From: Hydractinia symbiolongicarpus
Taxonomy: Eukaryota; Cnidaria; Hydrozoa; Anthoathecata; Hydractiniidae
Reading direction: 5' to 3'
Assembly: GCF_029227915.1 (NCBI RefSeq)
Contig: NC_079880.1
Coordinates: 22,008,501 to 22,072,500 of the forward strand
Length of the DNA stretch: 64,000 bases
Position 1 is the stretch's first letter, and each line of letters opens with the position of its first letter. The notes beneath the pieces were generated by a model that was not told the origin of the DNA, searched no databases, and worked only from the letters and a program-made list of their open reading frames with translations. The position numbers and the translations under genes are program-made. Positions 11,480 through 24,572 of the stretch are shown here, in pieces.

Positions 11480-14400
11480 TTATTCGATAACATTTAACGT
11501 TATGGAATGCAGCATAATACAATATGGAAGTAATAAAGACATTGTGAAGAATCTTAAAGAAGTTAAGTAAGCGAAAAACATGTGTTTTAGGAGCCTTTAA
11601 TTTGGTTATTATTTTAAGCCAGATAAAAGCTGCAGACAGATTAAGTAAACAAGTATCTTAGTGTAATTGGATTTCATAGGTATGTTTTGGGATTCTGTCA
11701 CACTGGTTACTCACATAGACAATATCAACACATCCGTTAAGATAAGTCAAAACTGTCGACTCGACACTTTAACTGTCACCACGTGTTCTAACTGTCGACT
11801 TGACCAAACTCCTTTTTCATCCAATAGGAAGAGGGATTTTTGTCACGTGCCTCTTATGTTCACAATTTCTGATACCCGCGGGTTATGCAATCCATCCGAT
11901 CAAATGGAAGACAATGTGCTGTATCTGTCAGAGAGATTCAACCATTTTGATCACTTCACAAAAAATCAAAATTATCAAAATATTTCTGCAGCATACAAAA
12001 ATATGTTCAATCGATATTCTTGAGCATGCACTTAAGTAAGGATATATAAGGCATAAAATATAAATGTAAAAAAAAACATGAAGCATATAAACATAAGACA
12101 TTCAACTTTCTCATTAAAATATTATCAATCAACACACTGTCATTGGATTCAAGAAGAGTTTCGGACGACTCAACAGTTATAACACGCGGCGACAGTTACA
12201 TCGATATGACTTTGAGGAGAAATAAAATATATTCTAAGCAAGTCACCTATGGGCCAGGGTACAGAACATAACGACAATAAGTTAATCTAGGCGATAGCTC
12301 GTGAAAAAAATCCTTAGATTTCGCCAAACGTGTCAACATGAAGTGGGTTTCGAAGTAATCATTTTGAACAACAAGGCTATTATGATAGAAATGTTTCGGT
12401 TCACTCGAGATATATGGGTTCTCTCGTCCTGTTTATTTCGTCTAGCTTAACCCTTTCACTTTTTTGTGCATCCGTAGTACGACTACAAAAAATCACTCGA
12501 AGACAGACAATGCCCAATGATATATAATCTATTCGTTAGTGTGTAAATATGTAGATATTGGGATATCATTTGTATATATTCTTGCACCATTGGCAGCTTT
12601 GTAAATATTTTTTTTGTTTATCTCCTAAATCACTTATTTATCCCTATTCCCCCCTCCCCTGCGCTATTATTATTTCTCCTATTGCTTCAAACAATAGATC
12701 TACTTTTTTAACCCGAAAACCCAGCCTGATATTTTTATAAAAGAATAAACGTGCTATAAGTTCGATGCTGTCACCATTGATGATCTCTATGCAGGCACAT
12801 TCTGAAAGCAGCTAGTCATGTCTCACAATACCGGACCAATGCAACTATCTTATATGTACTTTCTTTTGTTTTCGTCTTTTCGCGCAATTACAACTAGTCC
12901 TAATAAGTATTAGGATTGGTATTGCGGAAAAGACTACTTTCTGCGCTACCTAAGAGTAGTCGCCAAAATATAAAAAAATTGAGGCGAGGCATGTTAAAAC
13001 TAGCTGAATGAAAATAAGTCCCTGATCACAATACCTAACGTATAATGAGATATTACCAGCAATTTGGCTACTTATGCTTTCCCTTAAGCCTTTTTCTTGC
13101 GTATTATAATCTACCAACTTTAAGAGCAAAAATTTTATTTACCCATTTACGGTTTATTTTTTTAAAAATATCAAATCAACAAAAGCAAATGTTTACCCGC
13201 GTAATTTTGGAGCCATTCTCGAAATACAAAAACGTTTTCAGTTCAAAAAAAATAGGTTGTTCTGTTACATTTTGGGCGAATTTATATGAGAACTATATAG
13301 AGTACAACATCCAATTGAAACAAGGGGATATAAGAACAATCATTTTTTATTCTACACCAATTTAAATAATCCTGGTGGTCTTCTTTTTGTTCTTTCGAAC
13401 ATTAAAAATCTCCTTCATATTTCGATTTCCAATATAGTTTGTTAAAAGATTCTGCTTGCGAAAAGATCTGCTTTTAAAATAGCACTCGTTGTTAATTGAT
13501 TGTTTACTTTCAGTTGTTTCAGTTGTGCTTTCCAATTAACTAGATCAACAAGTAATAAAATAGAAATTACTCGCACAGTTGATATTACTATTTTAAAACT
13601 TAAACTTCAATCGTTGCCAAAATTAGTGAAGACAAATTCAAAAACTGGCAATTAGTAGCAGAAAAGGCAATAAATGCAGACTTGTGGTTCTTTTTCTTAT
13701 TCCCTCCCCTTTTTTACAACGTTTAAGAGTCATTGGAGCAAACTCCTGTCCTTAAAAAACCTAAGTGCAATATTGTCTGGGGATGCGGGTGTTAAAGTGT
13801 GTGAATAATTGGAATTTTGAAAAGTTTCTCAACACTTTTGGCAAAGATTGTAGCTAGTGCAAATGGTTTAGACACTATACTGTGTGTAACACTTAAATGT
13901 AGTTAGATAGTCAGACTTTTAAGCATATTATAAACTCGGGGAAAGGTTTTATGCTGATGGGGATATTCTTTTCGAATCAAAGCAAAGTTGTTCATTTGAT
14001 ATGAAATTGAGGAATTTTGCTGTAGTTTACTTTGTTGGTTGGCTTAAATTTAGTTCCTTTTGAAATTTTGAACATTAGCATACCTAGATTGCTAGAAAGC
14101 GCATTGAAATCCAACAAAATTGCATGTACAGTGTGGATATAATGACATGTCAAAAAGGGAAAAGGAAACAATATTCATAATTTTCTTTTTTCTTTCTTTT
14201 TCGAATCACATTTTTTGAAATTATTGGAAAAAGGATGGGGGAAGGGGGTTAAGCCAACCTTACCCTCAGCCAGTTCCTACGGCACTGCTAGTAGTGTATT
14301 ATTTAAAACAAAGCGGAAAATAATAAAATTTCCAGGATTTTTTCTAATTTGTTTCGTAAAAAGAAGAATACTATCTGGTAAAAAAGTAATATTACCAAAA

Positions 14401-14775
14401 TAATCGTAGTGAAATCGTGTTACTAAAATTTTTAATATGATGCTGCATCATAAACAAATCAACACGTTTGACAGCCAGTTAAATCGAAGCAAAAAGGTAT
14501 TTTATTAATATTTTTGGACATTTTGTGACACCTTATTTCCTGAAAAGACTCCGTCTAATACCTTATAAAAAACGAACTTTCACAACAACTGTAATTACAG
14601 TGGGTGATGTGTAATACGATATGGTATGGTGTTTGCATTGTAGGTACCTGTGTCCAAACTCCTGTATTGTCTGGTGGCAAAAGCTTAGTATCATTTAAGT
14701 ATATTGGTTATATGTAGCAGTCGTGGAAATAGACAAAGTATTATAAAAACAAACAAAGTGGTACATGTGAGAATT
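11480..14775. other. Non-coding stretch, no supported gene
   Basis: AT-rich sequence without a recognisable domain. The longest open frame (11,667-12,023, 118 codons) lacks an ATG start at its 5' end and has no family signature. A short local duplication of an 'aactgtcgact' motif is visible at about 11,750-11,800. I see no terminal inverted repeats or RNA gene here. Confidence 0.6.
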
Positions 14776-14781
14776 TTTATT
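14776..14781 (-). promoter_or_regulatory. Poly(A) signal of the minus-strand peptide gene
   Basis: AATAAA on the minus strand, 32 bp past the stop codon of the eight-cysteine peptide gene. Confidence 0.55.
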
Positions 14782-14812
14782 CTATTAGTACACGACATGA
14801 TGACAACACAAA

Positions 14813-15352
14813 TTAATTATCGCAAGAGTACGAGTAAACACCAGGCTTGCATTTTCTCCCACCCTTGCAATTTGTTGTTGTGCAACAACTTGACAAGTAG
14901 CCACGACATCCATGACAATTCTTCCAGCTTTTGTAACACGTTCTTACGGGAGGTCCACCAGAGTCACGAGGAATTTCAGCTAGATAATTGATGCATAAGT
15001 TGTTAAAGGAAGACTCAAATAAATACTGCAGCTCCTTTTGGATTTACAACATAAATGTTTGGGGCTTACCTGGAATTGCATCCGCATAACCCTTTCTGTA
15101 CCCTTCCTCGTACATTGCAGAATCATAATCTAAAGATTGGAGTTTCCATAACACAACAGCCCAGAAATCCGTGATAGAAGGATAAAAAAGTTAATTCATA
15201 AAGTCAGTTTATTAAAATTTTCTGCCAACATTAAAGGTTTAATCTCATTTTAGAAAAAACAGAGAGCTTATCTTCATACCTCTTTCTTCTGGGTAAGTGT
15301 TGAACGCGGAAGCGGTTCCAATAACTGCAATTATCACCACAAGGAACTTCAT
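14813..15352 (-). CDS. Secreted eight-cysteine peptide, copy 1 (three coding exons)
   Basis: Exons run 15,352-15,280, 15,129-15,070 and 14,979-14,813 on the minus strand. All junctions are GT-AG in phase 1, and a further 5'UTR intron is likely just upstream (donor AAG|gtaag near 15,421, acceptor abutting the ATG). The product is about 99 residues. It has a hydrophobic signal peptide of about 16 residues starting MKF, an acidic linker with the motif EEGYRKGYADA, and a C-terminal domain with spacing C-x6-C-x2-C-x6-C-C-x4-C-x5-C-x8-C ending in CDN. Eight cysteines suggest four disulphides in an extracellular peptide. Exons 1 and 2 have the same lengths (73 and 60 nt) as in the two copies in the inverted duplication. 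The family is not recognised. A defence peptide, venom peptide or structural cysteine-rich peptide are all possible, and the sequence alone does not decide between them. Confidence 0.8.
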
Positions 15353-15506
15353 CTATTATTTAAATTTAGAAAAATATTAATTCATTAGAAAAATAATATA
15401 AACGTATTTTAAAACTTACCTTCATGTAAATATTCACTACGCTTATAGCTGCACTATTCACAAAACAACTGTTCCCTTCTGGCTGAATCTGTTTTTAAGG
15501 AGGCAC

Positions 15507-15513
15507 ATTTATA
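15507..15513 (-). promoter_or_regulatory. TATA box of peptide gene copy 1
   Basis: TATAAAT on the minus strand, about 160 bp upstream of the ATG and upstream of the putative 5'UTR exon. It is followed by GTG, the same TATAAATGTG string found upstream of the two related copies. Confidence 0.55.
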
Positions 15514-18500
15514 CTGGCAAACTTTAATGAACCATAAAACACCTGAAGGACATACAGGTATCAGATAATTAGACTTGTTTCTTCTTTTTTCTTTATAATG
15601 AAGCTTAGAAAAGCTGGAAAAGATAAAATTGCTTAATCAATTTATGGATAAATTGCATCAAATTAATCCTTGGTACTTTTGTTCGGAATAAAAGATCTGA
15701 TTTTTCAGCAATCTGAAAAGTCATCATTACTGGACAGTTCTCCTCAGCAGATTGTAAAATACGTGTTTTAACTTTTGCAATTAAATATTTTTATACGTTA
15801 TGCATCTTACATGCGACACGATGTTCAAATCTTTTAAAAAACGGAGTAAATTTGTTAACAACAACAACACAAGCAACATTAACACTTCACCCGCACCAAA
15901 AGTTAAAACATGTTTCAGGGTGGTTTTATAAAACCATGTTTTGTATATACCCGTTCATACCACACCTTAATAATCTCGTTTTAATAATAAAACCTGTTCT
16001 AGTTGTTTTGTTCATGTTTTATCTAAAATCATGTCTAAAGATAAACGAAACAGTGTTTGCTATTGCAGCACGCGAAAGTTGCTTACACATCGAAGGATAA
16101 ATGGAGGAAAATATAAAAAATTAAATTCGATTATTCGATTTAAGTTGTTATTGTGGAGAAAATCCTCTGATATATTTTATTCTGCTCGAACTATGATAAT
16201 GGTTGTGCTATAAACACATAGAAGCAGCATCTAGCTTAAGCAACGCATTATGTAGAGTAAACATGAGGCTGCATGCTTTGTTATTAAGCTGAAGTAGTTT
16301 CACAAGTGTAAAGACTCTTGTTGTTGTGATCTGCTTGCAAATTTTCAGTTAAATAAATTTTTAACAAATATAATCCCATCGTAACCTAACAGATAGATTC
16401 TTTATAAACTTTTTTATTGTTTTGACAAAACAGTGTCTCTTACTACTTTCAAAGAGCCTTCAAATCAGAATTTTTTGAAGATGTCTTTTTTAAGACCTTT
16501 TTTGTGCATTAAAATACGCGTAGCAAAATTGCGTCTTTAAAGTGCACTTTGGAAACAAGTATTTTCAGGGCGTCTTGAACAATGTCTTTTGGGGACTATT
16601 TACTGCACATGTACTAATGTTGATACAAGGCATTAGAAAATCTGCATTTCAGACGCATGAAAAAAAGCTTGCATTTGAAAGACGGTTTAAAGAGATGAAA
16701 AAGATGTTTTCAAATTGCATAAAAAGGATGACAATAAATAGCACCAAAAGAACGCCAGAAAAGAGGACGAAAAAATACGTTTTCAAGACGCAAAAAAATG
16801 CATCTTTAAAACATCTTATTGATAATACCGTACTTAAAAAAATTGACAAACTGAGCGTTTGCTTTGATAATTCGGACGCATACGATCGTTAATACTGTTT
16901 TGCGTGGTATGGTTAAGTGCTTGTGCTTCTTATCCCTTTTTATACTAGTACACAATGCAAGTATATATTAATAAAATATACCGGTTAGCGCACTAGAGGG
17001 CTTTTTAAAATACAATACAGTTATACTGTGAATATTTTATATTTGTGGAAGCATAGCACGATACTTTGAACATTTTGCAACTTTAAAAATGGAAGTTTAT
17101 TCTCAAACTTTTTTTTTATCGTAGATATATTCCCTATGCAATTCCATATGTTTTAGGTGTGATTGCTAATTAAATAATTCATTATATTCTCAAATTTCAG
17201 TTTCGTATTTGTTTTGGCACTTTCGTGCTCTTTGTCTCTCTCATTGAGCTATACACATTGTCAAGTCAGCATTCACAAGTCCGGATATGTGTCACTTACA
17301 TAGAAACAGCTTTCACAATTGATTAAGGTTACCAGTGTTAAAATGCAGCCTAACTTTGCATTCATTTATGCCTGGGATAGTAACATCTAAGTTTCATATT
17401 TTTTAGGATCTTTTAAATGAACATTACGGAAATTATTTCCACAATTTAAACAGATGATGTCTAATAGACATGTCAACAGCTTGAATTAATAAAGCTTGAC
17501 ACAGCCTGCGGATGTATGAATAGTTACAGTTCATCCAATTAGTCTGAAAAAATTAAATTAAATAATATAATAAGAGACAACACCACTTCTTGACGATTCA
17601 TCTGATTCTCCCTGACGACTTCTTCCAGCTACTTCAAGCTTCAATAAACCATCACAGCTTGAATACAAGTAAAACAATCCCGCTCAACTAGAAGGAAACA
17701 AAAGCTATAATTAAAATACTTTATTTACAAAATGCTAATACGCTCAAAAAACTAAAAGAAAAAGAATTTACTATGCCCAAAACACTTATACTTTCGAACT
17801 ACTTGCTTTTTTGCAGTGATATTGTTAGCATTTGCTACAACAACTTCTAAAGAAATGTCGCATAGTCATACCGTAATTGATAGAATTGCTATCTATTACG
17901 GTATGATTGAGAAGGTATGATTGAAACAATCTTGAGGATTCGGAAAATCTTTGTAAAAACTAAACCAGTTTTATATTCATCTGTCAAAAAATCACTATAA
18001 TTAGTAAAAACACCGCTAAATGCTGGTTTTCTTTAACAGACGTTATAAACTTCCATTTTTCCCTTTTAAAAACCGTTCTTTAAGGCAGCTACGTTCAGAA
18101 AGTCGTATATAAAAGTGTGATGGCTGCAATGCTATCTATTACGGTAACATCAAGTGACATTCTAAAGTATGAGCTTGCGGACATATAGGTTGTACTGCCT
18201 CGAATCTCAAAATCAAAAATAAATTTGGAGCATGTGTTTTTTTGTAAAATAGACTTAACTTGAGGATCCTCTGAACAACCGAAACGTCGTAAAGAGTTGT
18301 GTTATTTTTCATCTTATCAAGTATTTCCCTAGCGTGAGTAACTATGTGAATAAAGCATATTTATTCTTCTATATTTTCCATTTTTTTATTATAGGACTGA
18401 GTTTGCTTTTATAAAAAGTTTATCAGATTCGATTATGAATGTAATTCAAATATAAAATGTAAACAAGATGCCCTGCGGCTTGAAGATTTCCGTCATTGGC

Positions 18501-19199
18501 CTGAAAGATTCTAAAATTTAAAGAAGACCTTGAAAAGAGAGATTTGTGGGTAAAACAGAGATTTATGGGGTAAAAAAATCATTGAGTATTCCAATTATAA
18601 TTGTAACTAACCCGCAATGTTAAAATACAACTCGATAAATAAAAATTTGAAAATAACATTTTACATAGCTATATGAAGTATTCTAAAACAACAGTTAAAA
18701 CTTTAACTGGATATTTTCAAAACTGATCAGGAAAATTCTGGAAATTACAGAATACAAATCTTGTTATGTATAAACTTAACGATTCAAACGTAAAAACTTT
18801 TGAACAACTTCTATTTGAATAAATGAAATAGTTTATTGTTAATTAATTCAGCAATAAATACATGATAGTATTTTAATATTTCAGTTTTTACAGGGGCGGA
18901 TCTAGGATTTTTTTCTGGTTAGGAAAAATTGGATAGATTTTTTGGCAAAGTAATATCAAGGGTTATGGTGTTGTACGAGGTAAAGCGGACGTTTTGTGAT
19001 TTATTAAAAAAGGAGCTAAAATCTTCCCAAAAGTGAGGTTTTTAGTTATTAAAAATCCTTCCTAGATTGGAAACGAAAGTGTCTTTATAGGCCAATAAAT
19101 AAAAGCAACCTCCCTAGTTTAACACTTTTATCCTCGCTAAAACATGCGAATGGAAAACGCGTCCGTTTAGTAAATTTTTTTTTTTTTAGTTTGTAAAAC
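15514..19199. other. Non-coding stretch with small repeats
   Basis: No gene is supported. The frame at 16,542-16,892 (116 codons, Lys/Thr rich) lies in sequence made of repeated gacgcaaaa and gtctttaaaa motifs, so it is probably repeat-derived. A hairpin lies at 17,867-17,905. A ggggcggatctaggattttt string at about 18,893 looks like the edge of a dispersed element, but I cannot define the other end. Confidence 0.5.
17867..17905. repeat. Inverted repeat (hairpin) with a third nearby copy
   Basis: Two 17-bp arms (cataccgtaattgatag and ctatctattacggtatg) with one mismatch flank a 5-bp loop. The sequence gctatctattacggta recurs at about 18,131-18,146. Function unknown. Confidence 0.6.
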
Positions 19200-20698
19200 T
19201 GTAGTGGTAAAATTTTAATGTATCTAACTTGTTTCGAGTAATAACGAGATATGTTGCGTTACAAGGAAGTGCATTTTGACCTTGCTATAAACTTGAAAAG
19301 ATATTTAGTCTTTGCATCATTCGACACTTTTTTTGAATTTTGCAGCATCGTATAATTAGATTATTTTATTTAGATTGTATTTTGATTACATTTATTAAAA
19401 AGGCAATTTACATGTCTGGTATCAATAATTTAATTTTTGATAAAATGTAAATGGGAGCATACAGGAGTTCTATAACGGCTTCTTATTCTTTGGACAGAAA
19501 CCACCACTGTTTTAAGCATTAAACATTGCGTCCTAAAGACTAGTTCTATCTGCATTCCGATGTATTTGCTGCTATTCTCTTTTCATACAATATAAATGGG
19601 TTTAAAACTTTGCCATACCTCTAGATAATAAAAATTTAATCTCGCAGGTCAAATTTATCATGTGGGACACCACTCTGTTAATCACATCCCTCTTTTAAAT
19701 CCGAATTCTTGCTGTTATTTTATTAGTGAGAAACTTGTTTACAAGCATACAATTGTTTTTGATACTATATCGCCATTCCTTAAAACGGTTGTCAATGTAG
19801 CCATTATAATATTGCTTTATATGTAATATTTTTTTGGGTAAAAACAAGCTTTCTGATAGAAATTTGACTGTTTCTGATAATTCACCTACAGTTTTGATGT
19901 TTGACATGCTGTACTCAATCACACTGTTTTCAATATGTAAATAAATTAATCTTACGAATCTTCTTGGATGCCGAATTTTTTTTGACCATTTAGACTTGAA
20001 ATGTTACCTGAATTTATAATGCATGGCGAATAAACCTGACTAGGTATGGACTTATATTGTAAATAATAACTCTGCTCTTGTTTGTAGTCAGAGATAGTGA
20101 GCATGATAATTACAATTAAACTGCTTTAGTCGAATACAGATAAACGTGACTTTGTCTATATTTTTACGGAAAATAATAAATCCAGCAAGAATCGCGTACG
20201 CTTTCAAGGAAATAATTTATCAAACACATAAACGAATTAAACAACTTTAAATAAAAATCACAGATCCTTCAAAAATCCAAGAACAATAATTTTGGTCGTG
20301 AATATGTTCTTAGGTATATTTTTAGGTATATACGGAAACTTACTAATTTTTCTTTCTTAAAAAACTAAAAAAGTAAATGACCAACTTGGATACCAAGAAA
20401 GAAGCCAAGATTGAAAAAATCATGCACAGCATAGATGTTCTTAACCCTATTAAAAGGGTTTAAATTTTAAAGGCATCGTTGTTGCCACAACTGCATTTAT
20501 ATGCATTTGTTTGGTATGTTTTCGGCATAGGAAATAGAGTAGATCAAAAAAAACTTAAAGTTTATTTCACTAGGAAACTTGATTTAAGAGGTAAGCGCTT
20601 ATACAAAATAAAATATGAATCTAAAATATTTGTAAGGTACTTTTCTGTCCTTTATAGTTATATTTGGGTGTCAAATACGATATGAAAGATAATAGGAT

Positions 20699-20705
20699 TA
20701 TAAAT
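20699..20705 (+). promoter_or_regulatory. TATA box of peptide gene copy 2
   Basis: TATAAATGTG lies about 157 bp upstream of a conserved 5'UTR donor (ATAAAG|gtaatc, 20,856). The acceptor is at 20,954, 13 bp before the ATG. The same string precedes both other copies. Confidence 0.55.
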
Positions 20706-20967
20706 GTGATTGCAAAAATGCCAATTACGCATTTTCCATCTGTGCTACGCTTCATTAAAATTTATCGAAATAAATACAGGCAAGAAAAAAACAATTGGGC
20801 AAAGGACAACGGAAGTCGAATAAATATCTGCAGAATAAATCATTGTCAAGATAAAGGTAATCATACCTTAGTTTTTTTAAATATTACTTTCTGCGAAATA
20901 GCAAAATTCGATTCTTGTACATGTATAAATATTTAGATTTTAGATATATTTCAGGCTGTATTTTTAG

Positions 20968-22972
20968 ATGAAGTTTTTTGTGGTGATAATTGCGGTTATC
21001 GCGACTGCCTCTGCCATGAACACCTATCCAGAGGAAAGAGGTACGTAAAAATTTCCTTGTATAAATCGCATAAAACAATACTCTTTCGTGTGAAATGCTT
21101 TAACATAATAGGATTATTGCTATCGGTAGCTGTATTGATAATTAACCCTATTCGGTCCGGGGTTTTTCGAACATACGATGACCGGGGGGAGGGGGGGGGG
21201 CGGATTCCGCCCCCCTTAATAACTTTTCATAGGATTGTTCAAATTGAATCAAACTTGGCACACTTATATTACGTCATAAAAGGAACAAAATGGCGCCAAT
21301 AAACTTTTGTTTACGTCAGCACATTTTCTGTGACGTCATCAGAAGCTTGAAAATTGTTAAAAATGCCACTATCTGCTTAAAATATAATTACTTTTGTTCT
21401 AGAGCGAATTTTTACATTCTGTTTGAAGTTTCTGAAAGCTAAATAAAAGTTATTTAACATATCTTCCGGTTTTTACATGGATCGGATAAAAAATTGCCAA
21501 AAATTTCCCAGAAATCCGTTTTTTTCCGATTTTCGGGTGAAATCCGACAAAATCGGGAAATCGGATTAGTCACGTGTTCAAATTATTCAAAATGGTTGTT
21601 CTTGATGGAACAAAGTTGTGTTGGAAGTTTTAAGTTCTAAGGATAATTCTAACAGGAGTTATTATATTTTCCCCATTATAAGGATTTCATAGAGATTTTT
21701 AGGGGTAGTTTCGAGTAATGGCCAATATCTAAGCCTCTGAAAGGTATGGGACCTAAAAAATCAGCATGCCGGTGTCTAATAGATAAATATTGAAACTCAG
21801 TAAGTATCATAGCCATATAACAAAGCAATCAGGAGTTATTAAAAAAAAAACCGTCAGGGGGGGCGGAATCCGCCCCAGGACCCCAGGATTAAATGCTCAT
21901 CTCATTTTTTGTTGTTGTTGTTCGTTTGTTTGTTTGTTTTTGAATGCACAAGCATGATGGGCAGTAATATCATTTTAAAAATCAGCGCATAGAGATTTAT
22001 CAACGCATTTCCAAATGCTCTCGATCTCTCCAATTAGATCTTACCAGTATATAAAATTTTTCCAAATTAAAAATATTGTGATAATTTGTAAATACTGTAA
22101 CATTCCCAATGCACCATAATAGTGACTTGGATTTGCATAATCATTAATTACTACTTCAGATGTTGTGTACCTATTCATTTGCTTGAACTCTTGCTTCTTG
22201 CCTATTAAATTTTTCTTTTTTTTTCGTTTTTTACTTAACCACCTCTTTCAAAAATGAGCAGAGGACCCATAGGAAAACAAAGATTTTGATATATATTTGT
22301 AAATACTCTACTTATGATTTAATGATTATTCTCTGTATGTATTCGTAAATAACAATAATAATAACAACAATAAATAGACTTTTCTCAAGACAAGAAACCA
22401 TCTATGGATAATCAATCCTTTCACACTATCGCTGTAACATCTCTTGTGTTTTCATTAGTATTTTTCGCTTAATAAAGACTGGTTTGTAGGTTATTTGCTA
22501 TTCCGTGCCATTTATGCTTATCTTTGCAAATAAGTTACTAAGAGTAAAAAAAATCAATGGGTTCATATATCGCAAACAAAATCAGAACGTTAATCAACTT
22601 TTTTTAATATTTAGTCCTCTTAAATCTTTAGGCGCTGATTCTCCAATGCACGAAGAGGGATACCAGAACGGGTACGCTGACGCTCAAGCTGGTAAGCCAT
22701 CTTATTTACGCAAAATATATCTCTTATGAGTTGTACAGAACCACATATAAGTTTTAAGTAGGAAACAGAATGCAATTTTTCAGTACTTTTTTATAGGAAA
22801 TTTAGCAGCAGATCCACGTGATTTAGGTGGAATGTCTCATAGAGATTGTGCGCACAACTGGAAGAATTGCCAAGGATGCCGTGGGTACCTGTCATCTTGT
22901 TGTTCGACAAAAAATTGTTCTAATGGAAGAAAATGTACAGCAGGAAGTTATCATCACTCATGCGATAACTAA
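20968..22972 (+). CDS. Secreted eight-cysteine peptide, copy 2 (intact)
   Basis: Exons are 20,968-21,040 (73 nt), 22,632-22,691 (60 nt) and 22,797-22,972 (176 nt), with phase 1 GT-AG junctions. A leaderless 5'UTR exon is spliced just upstream. The product is about 102 residues: a hydrophobic signal peptide of about 16 residues, an acidic linker containing EEGYQNGYADAQAG, and a C-terminal domain with spacing C-x6-C-x2-C-x6-C-C-x4-C-x5-C-x8-C ending in CDN. A conserved segment, WKNCxGCRGYLSSCC, is shared with copy 1. The protein should be secreted and disulphide-bonded. The first coding intron carries a piggyBac-like MITE (21,146-21,888) that the mirrored copy lacks. The family is not recognised. 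The eight-Cys layout is toxin-like or defensin-like only in a general sense, so I assign no function. Confidence 0.85.
21146..21888 (+). mobile_element. piggyBac-like MITE, TTAA duplicated
   Basis: The sequence CCCTATTCGGTCCGGGG... to ...ggaccccagg is bounded by TTAA on both sides (21,142-21,145 and 21,889-21,892). It is exactly absent from the mirrored site at about 29,500, where ATTAAACGCTCAT is uninterrupted. CC termini and TTAA target duplication are the hallmarks of piggyBac elements. The two ends carry related GGGGCGGATTCCGCCCC-type palindromes. There is no transposase frame, so it is non-autonomous. It inserted after the duplication, or was lost cleanly from the other arm. Confidence 0.8.
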
Positions 22973-23133
22973 CTTTTGCTTTTTTTTGTTTTGTGCATTG
23001 ATTAAATATGTTCAACCGAACAAATGATTCTTCTTTCCGAATACCCTAACCATCTCTGCGCCTGCATCTTTTGCCAACATATTTTAATCAATCTAATTTA
23101 TAGCCATAATTAAAAATCAGGTATTATTTACGC

Positions 23134-23867
23134 ACTAGTCAATAAGGCCCGTGGAAAAATCCACTTACGCAGAATGACAATGGAAAAATAGGTTGTTTTA
23201 GATATTTTTGTGACGTCAGCGGTGCATATACCAAAAAAATCGACGAAATTTAGTTGATCCGTCGTCTCTATTTAATGTGTAAATGTTGAATCGCTGATTA
23301 AAAAATATATAGGAACGTGCGCTTATAACAAACGGTAAGGACTTACAAAGGTTTAAAAGTTTTGCTGACGTCAGCAAAGACCTACGAAAAAACAAAAATT
23401 AGTTTTTTAGAAAATTGTATACCCGTTGCCTTTATCGTAAAGATTTTGAAACGCTCATCAAGAATATGTATAGGATCATGCACTTTTGACAAACGCTTGC
23501 AGAGATATTAGGGATTGAAGGTTTTTTGATGACGTCTTCAACCCGTCCATTCTGAAACGGATTTGGGGACCCAGGTTCGGGAAGCTTACCCAAATTGATC
23601 CCAGGTGATCCCTAGTTACACACACGGTGAAAAATCATTGACGTCACCACCTCTTTTCCAAGTTATTTGGCCTCAAAGTTTTAAGTGCACTGTAATGGCT
23701 TCATTAATTTATTATAGGATATTAACGTTATATTATTTTAACGTTAAAGTTTGGTAAGTTACAGAATAGGCGATGTGTTAGAGACTTTATGAAAAAAAGA
23801 TGAAAAGAACATAATCCATTTGCAAAAGCCACAGACAGACAGACAGAACCGGCGTATTATTATATAG
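23134..23867 (+). repeat. Family 2 repeat, copy 1 of a tandem pair
   Basis: Starts ACTAGTCAATAAGGCCCGTG with a small hairpin (gtggaaaaatccac). It contains two subrepeats with 'gatcatgcacttttgacaaa' and 'gatgacgtc' strings and ends cagacagacagaaccggcgtattattatatag. It has the same type of ends as family 1. Confidence 0.75.
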
Positions 23868-24572
23868 ACTAGTCGATAGGCCCGTGGAATAATCCATTGA
23901 GGCAGGATAAAATTTTTGATGACCTCAGCAACCTCTCCATTGAAATTTAGAATTTTGTTTTCACATTGCATCTATTGTGTAGAGATTATAGCGCTGATCA
24001 AGAAAATGTATATGATCACGTGCTTTTGATATGAGCGGTTAATGAAATATAAGGAAGGGTTTAAAAGTTTTGCTGACGTCAGCAATGGCGCCATGAAGAC
24101 CGAAAAATTTTTTTTATAAATTTGTATACCCGTTGCCTTCATCGTATAGATCTTGAAACGCTGATAAAAAAATGTATAGGATTATGTACTTTTGACAAAC
24201 GGTTGCCAGAGATATAAAGGTTTAAAGGTTTTTTGATGACGTCATCAAGCTGTCCATTTCAAAACGGATTCGGGGACCCAGGTTTGGGAAACTTACACAA
24301 ATTGGTCCCAGGTAGCCCCTAGTTACCCACGCAGGAGATAACATCAGTTATTTCCACCTGTTTCCAAGTTATTCAGCCTTAAATTTAAAAGTACAATGCA
24401 ATGGCTTCACTAATCTTAATACACCTTCCTTTAACGTCAATATTGCTTTAACGTCAAAGTTTGCTAATTTACAAAACAAGTTTAGAGGCGATGTTTTATA
24501 GACTTTATAAATGAAATTTTATCTACTTTGCAAAAGTCACAGGCAGACAGAACTGGCGTATTATTATAAGAG
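23868..24572 (+). repeat. Family 2 repeat, copy 2 of the tandem pair
   Basis: Joined head-to-tail to copy 1 at an exact ACTAGTCG junction. It ends ggcagacagaactggcgtattattataagag at the boundary with unique DNA. Confidence 0.75.

Noticed and set aside
532-11522. Recurring open frames of 60-87 codons (for example the one starting MAEQVARPAENP) in each array unit
   Set aside because: They occur in several frames on both strands, are conserved only because units are near-identical DNA, have no domain, and are broken in diverged units.
11667-12023. 118-codon frame
   Set aside because: It begins at TTG, has no recognisable domain, and a second overlapping frame is equally open.
16542-16892. 116-codon Lys-rich frame
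   Set aside because: Built from repeated gacgcaaa/ctttaaaa motifs. The opposite strand is also open over much of it. More likely a repeat.
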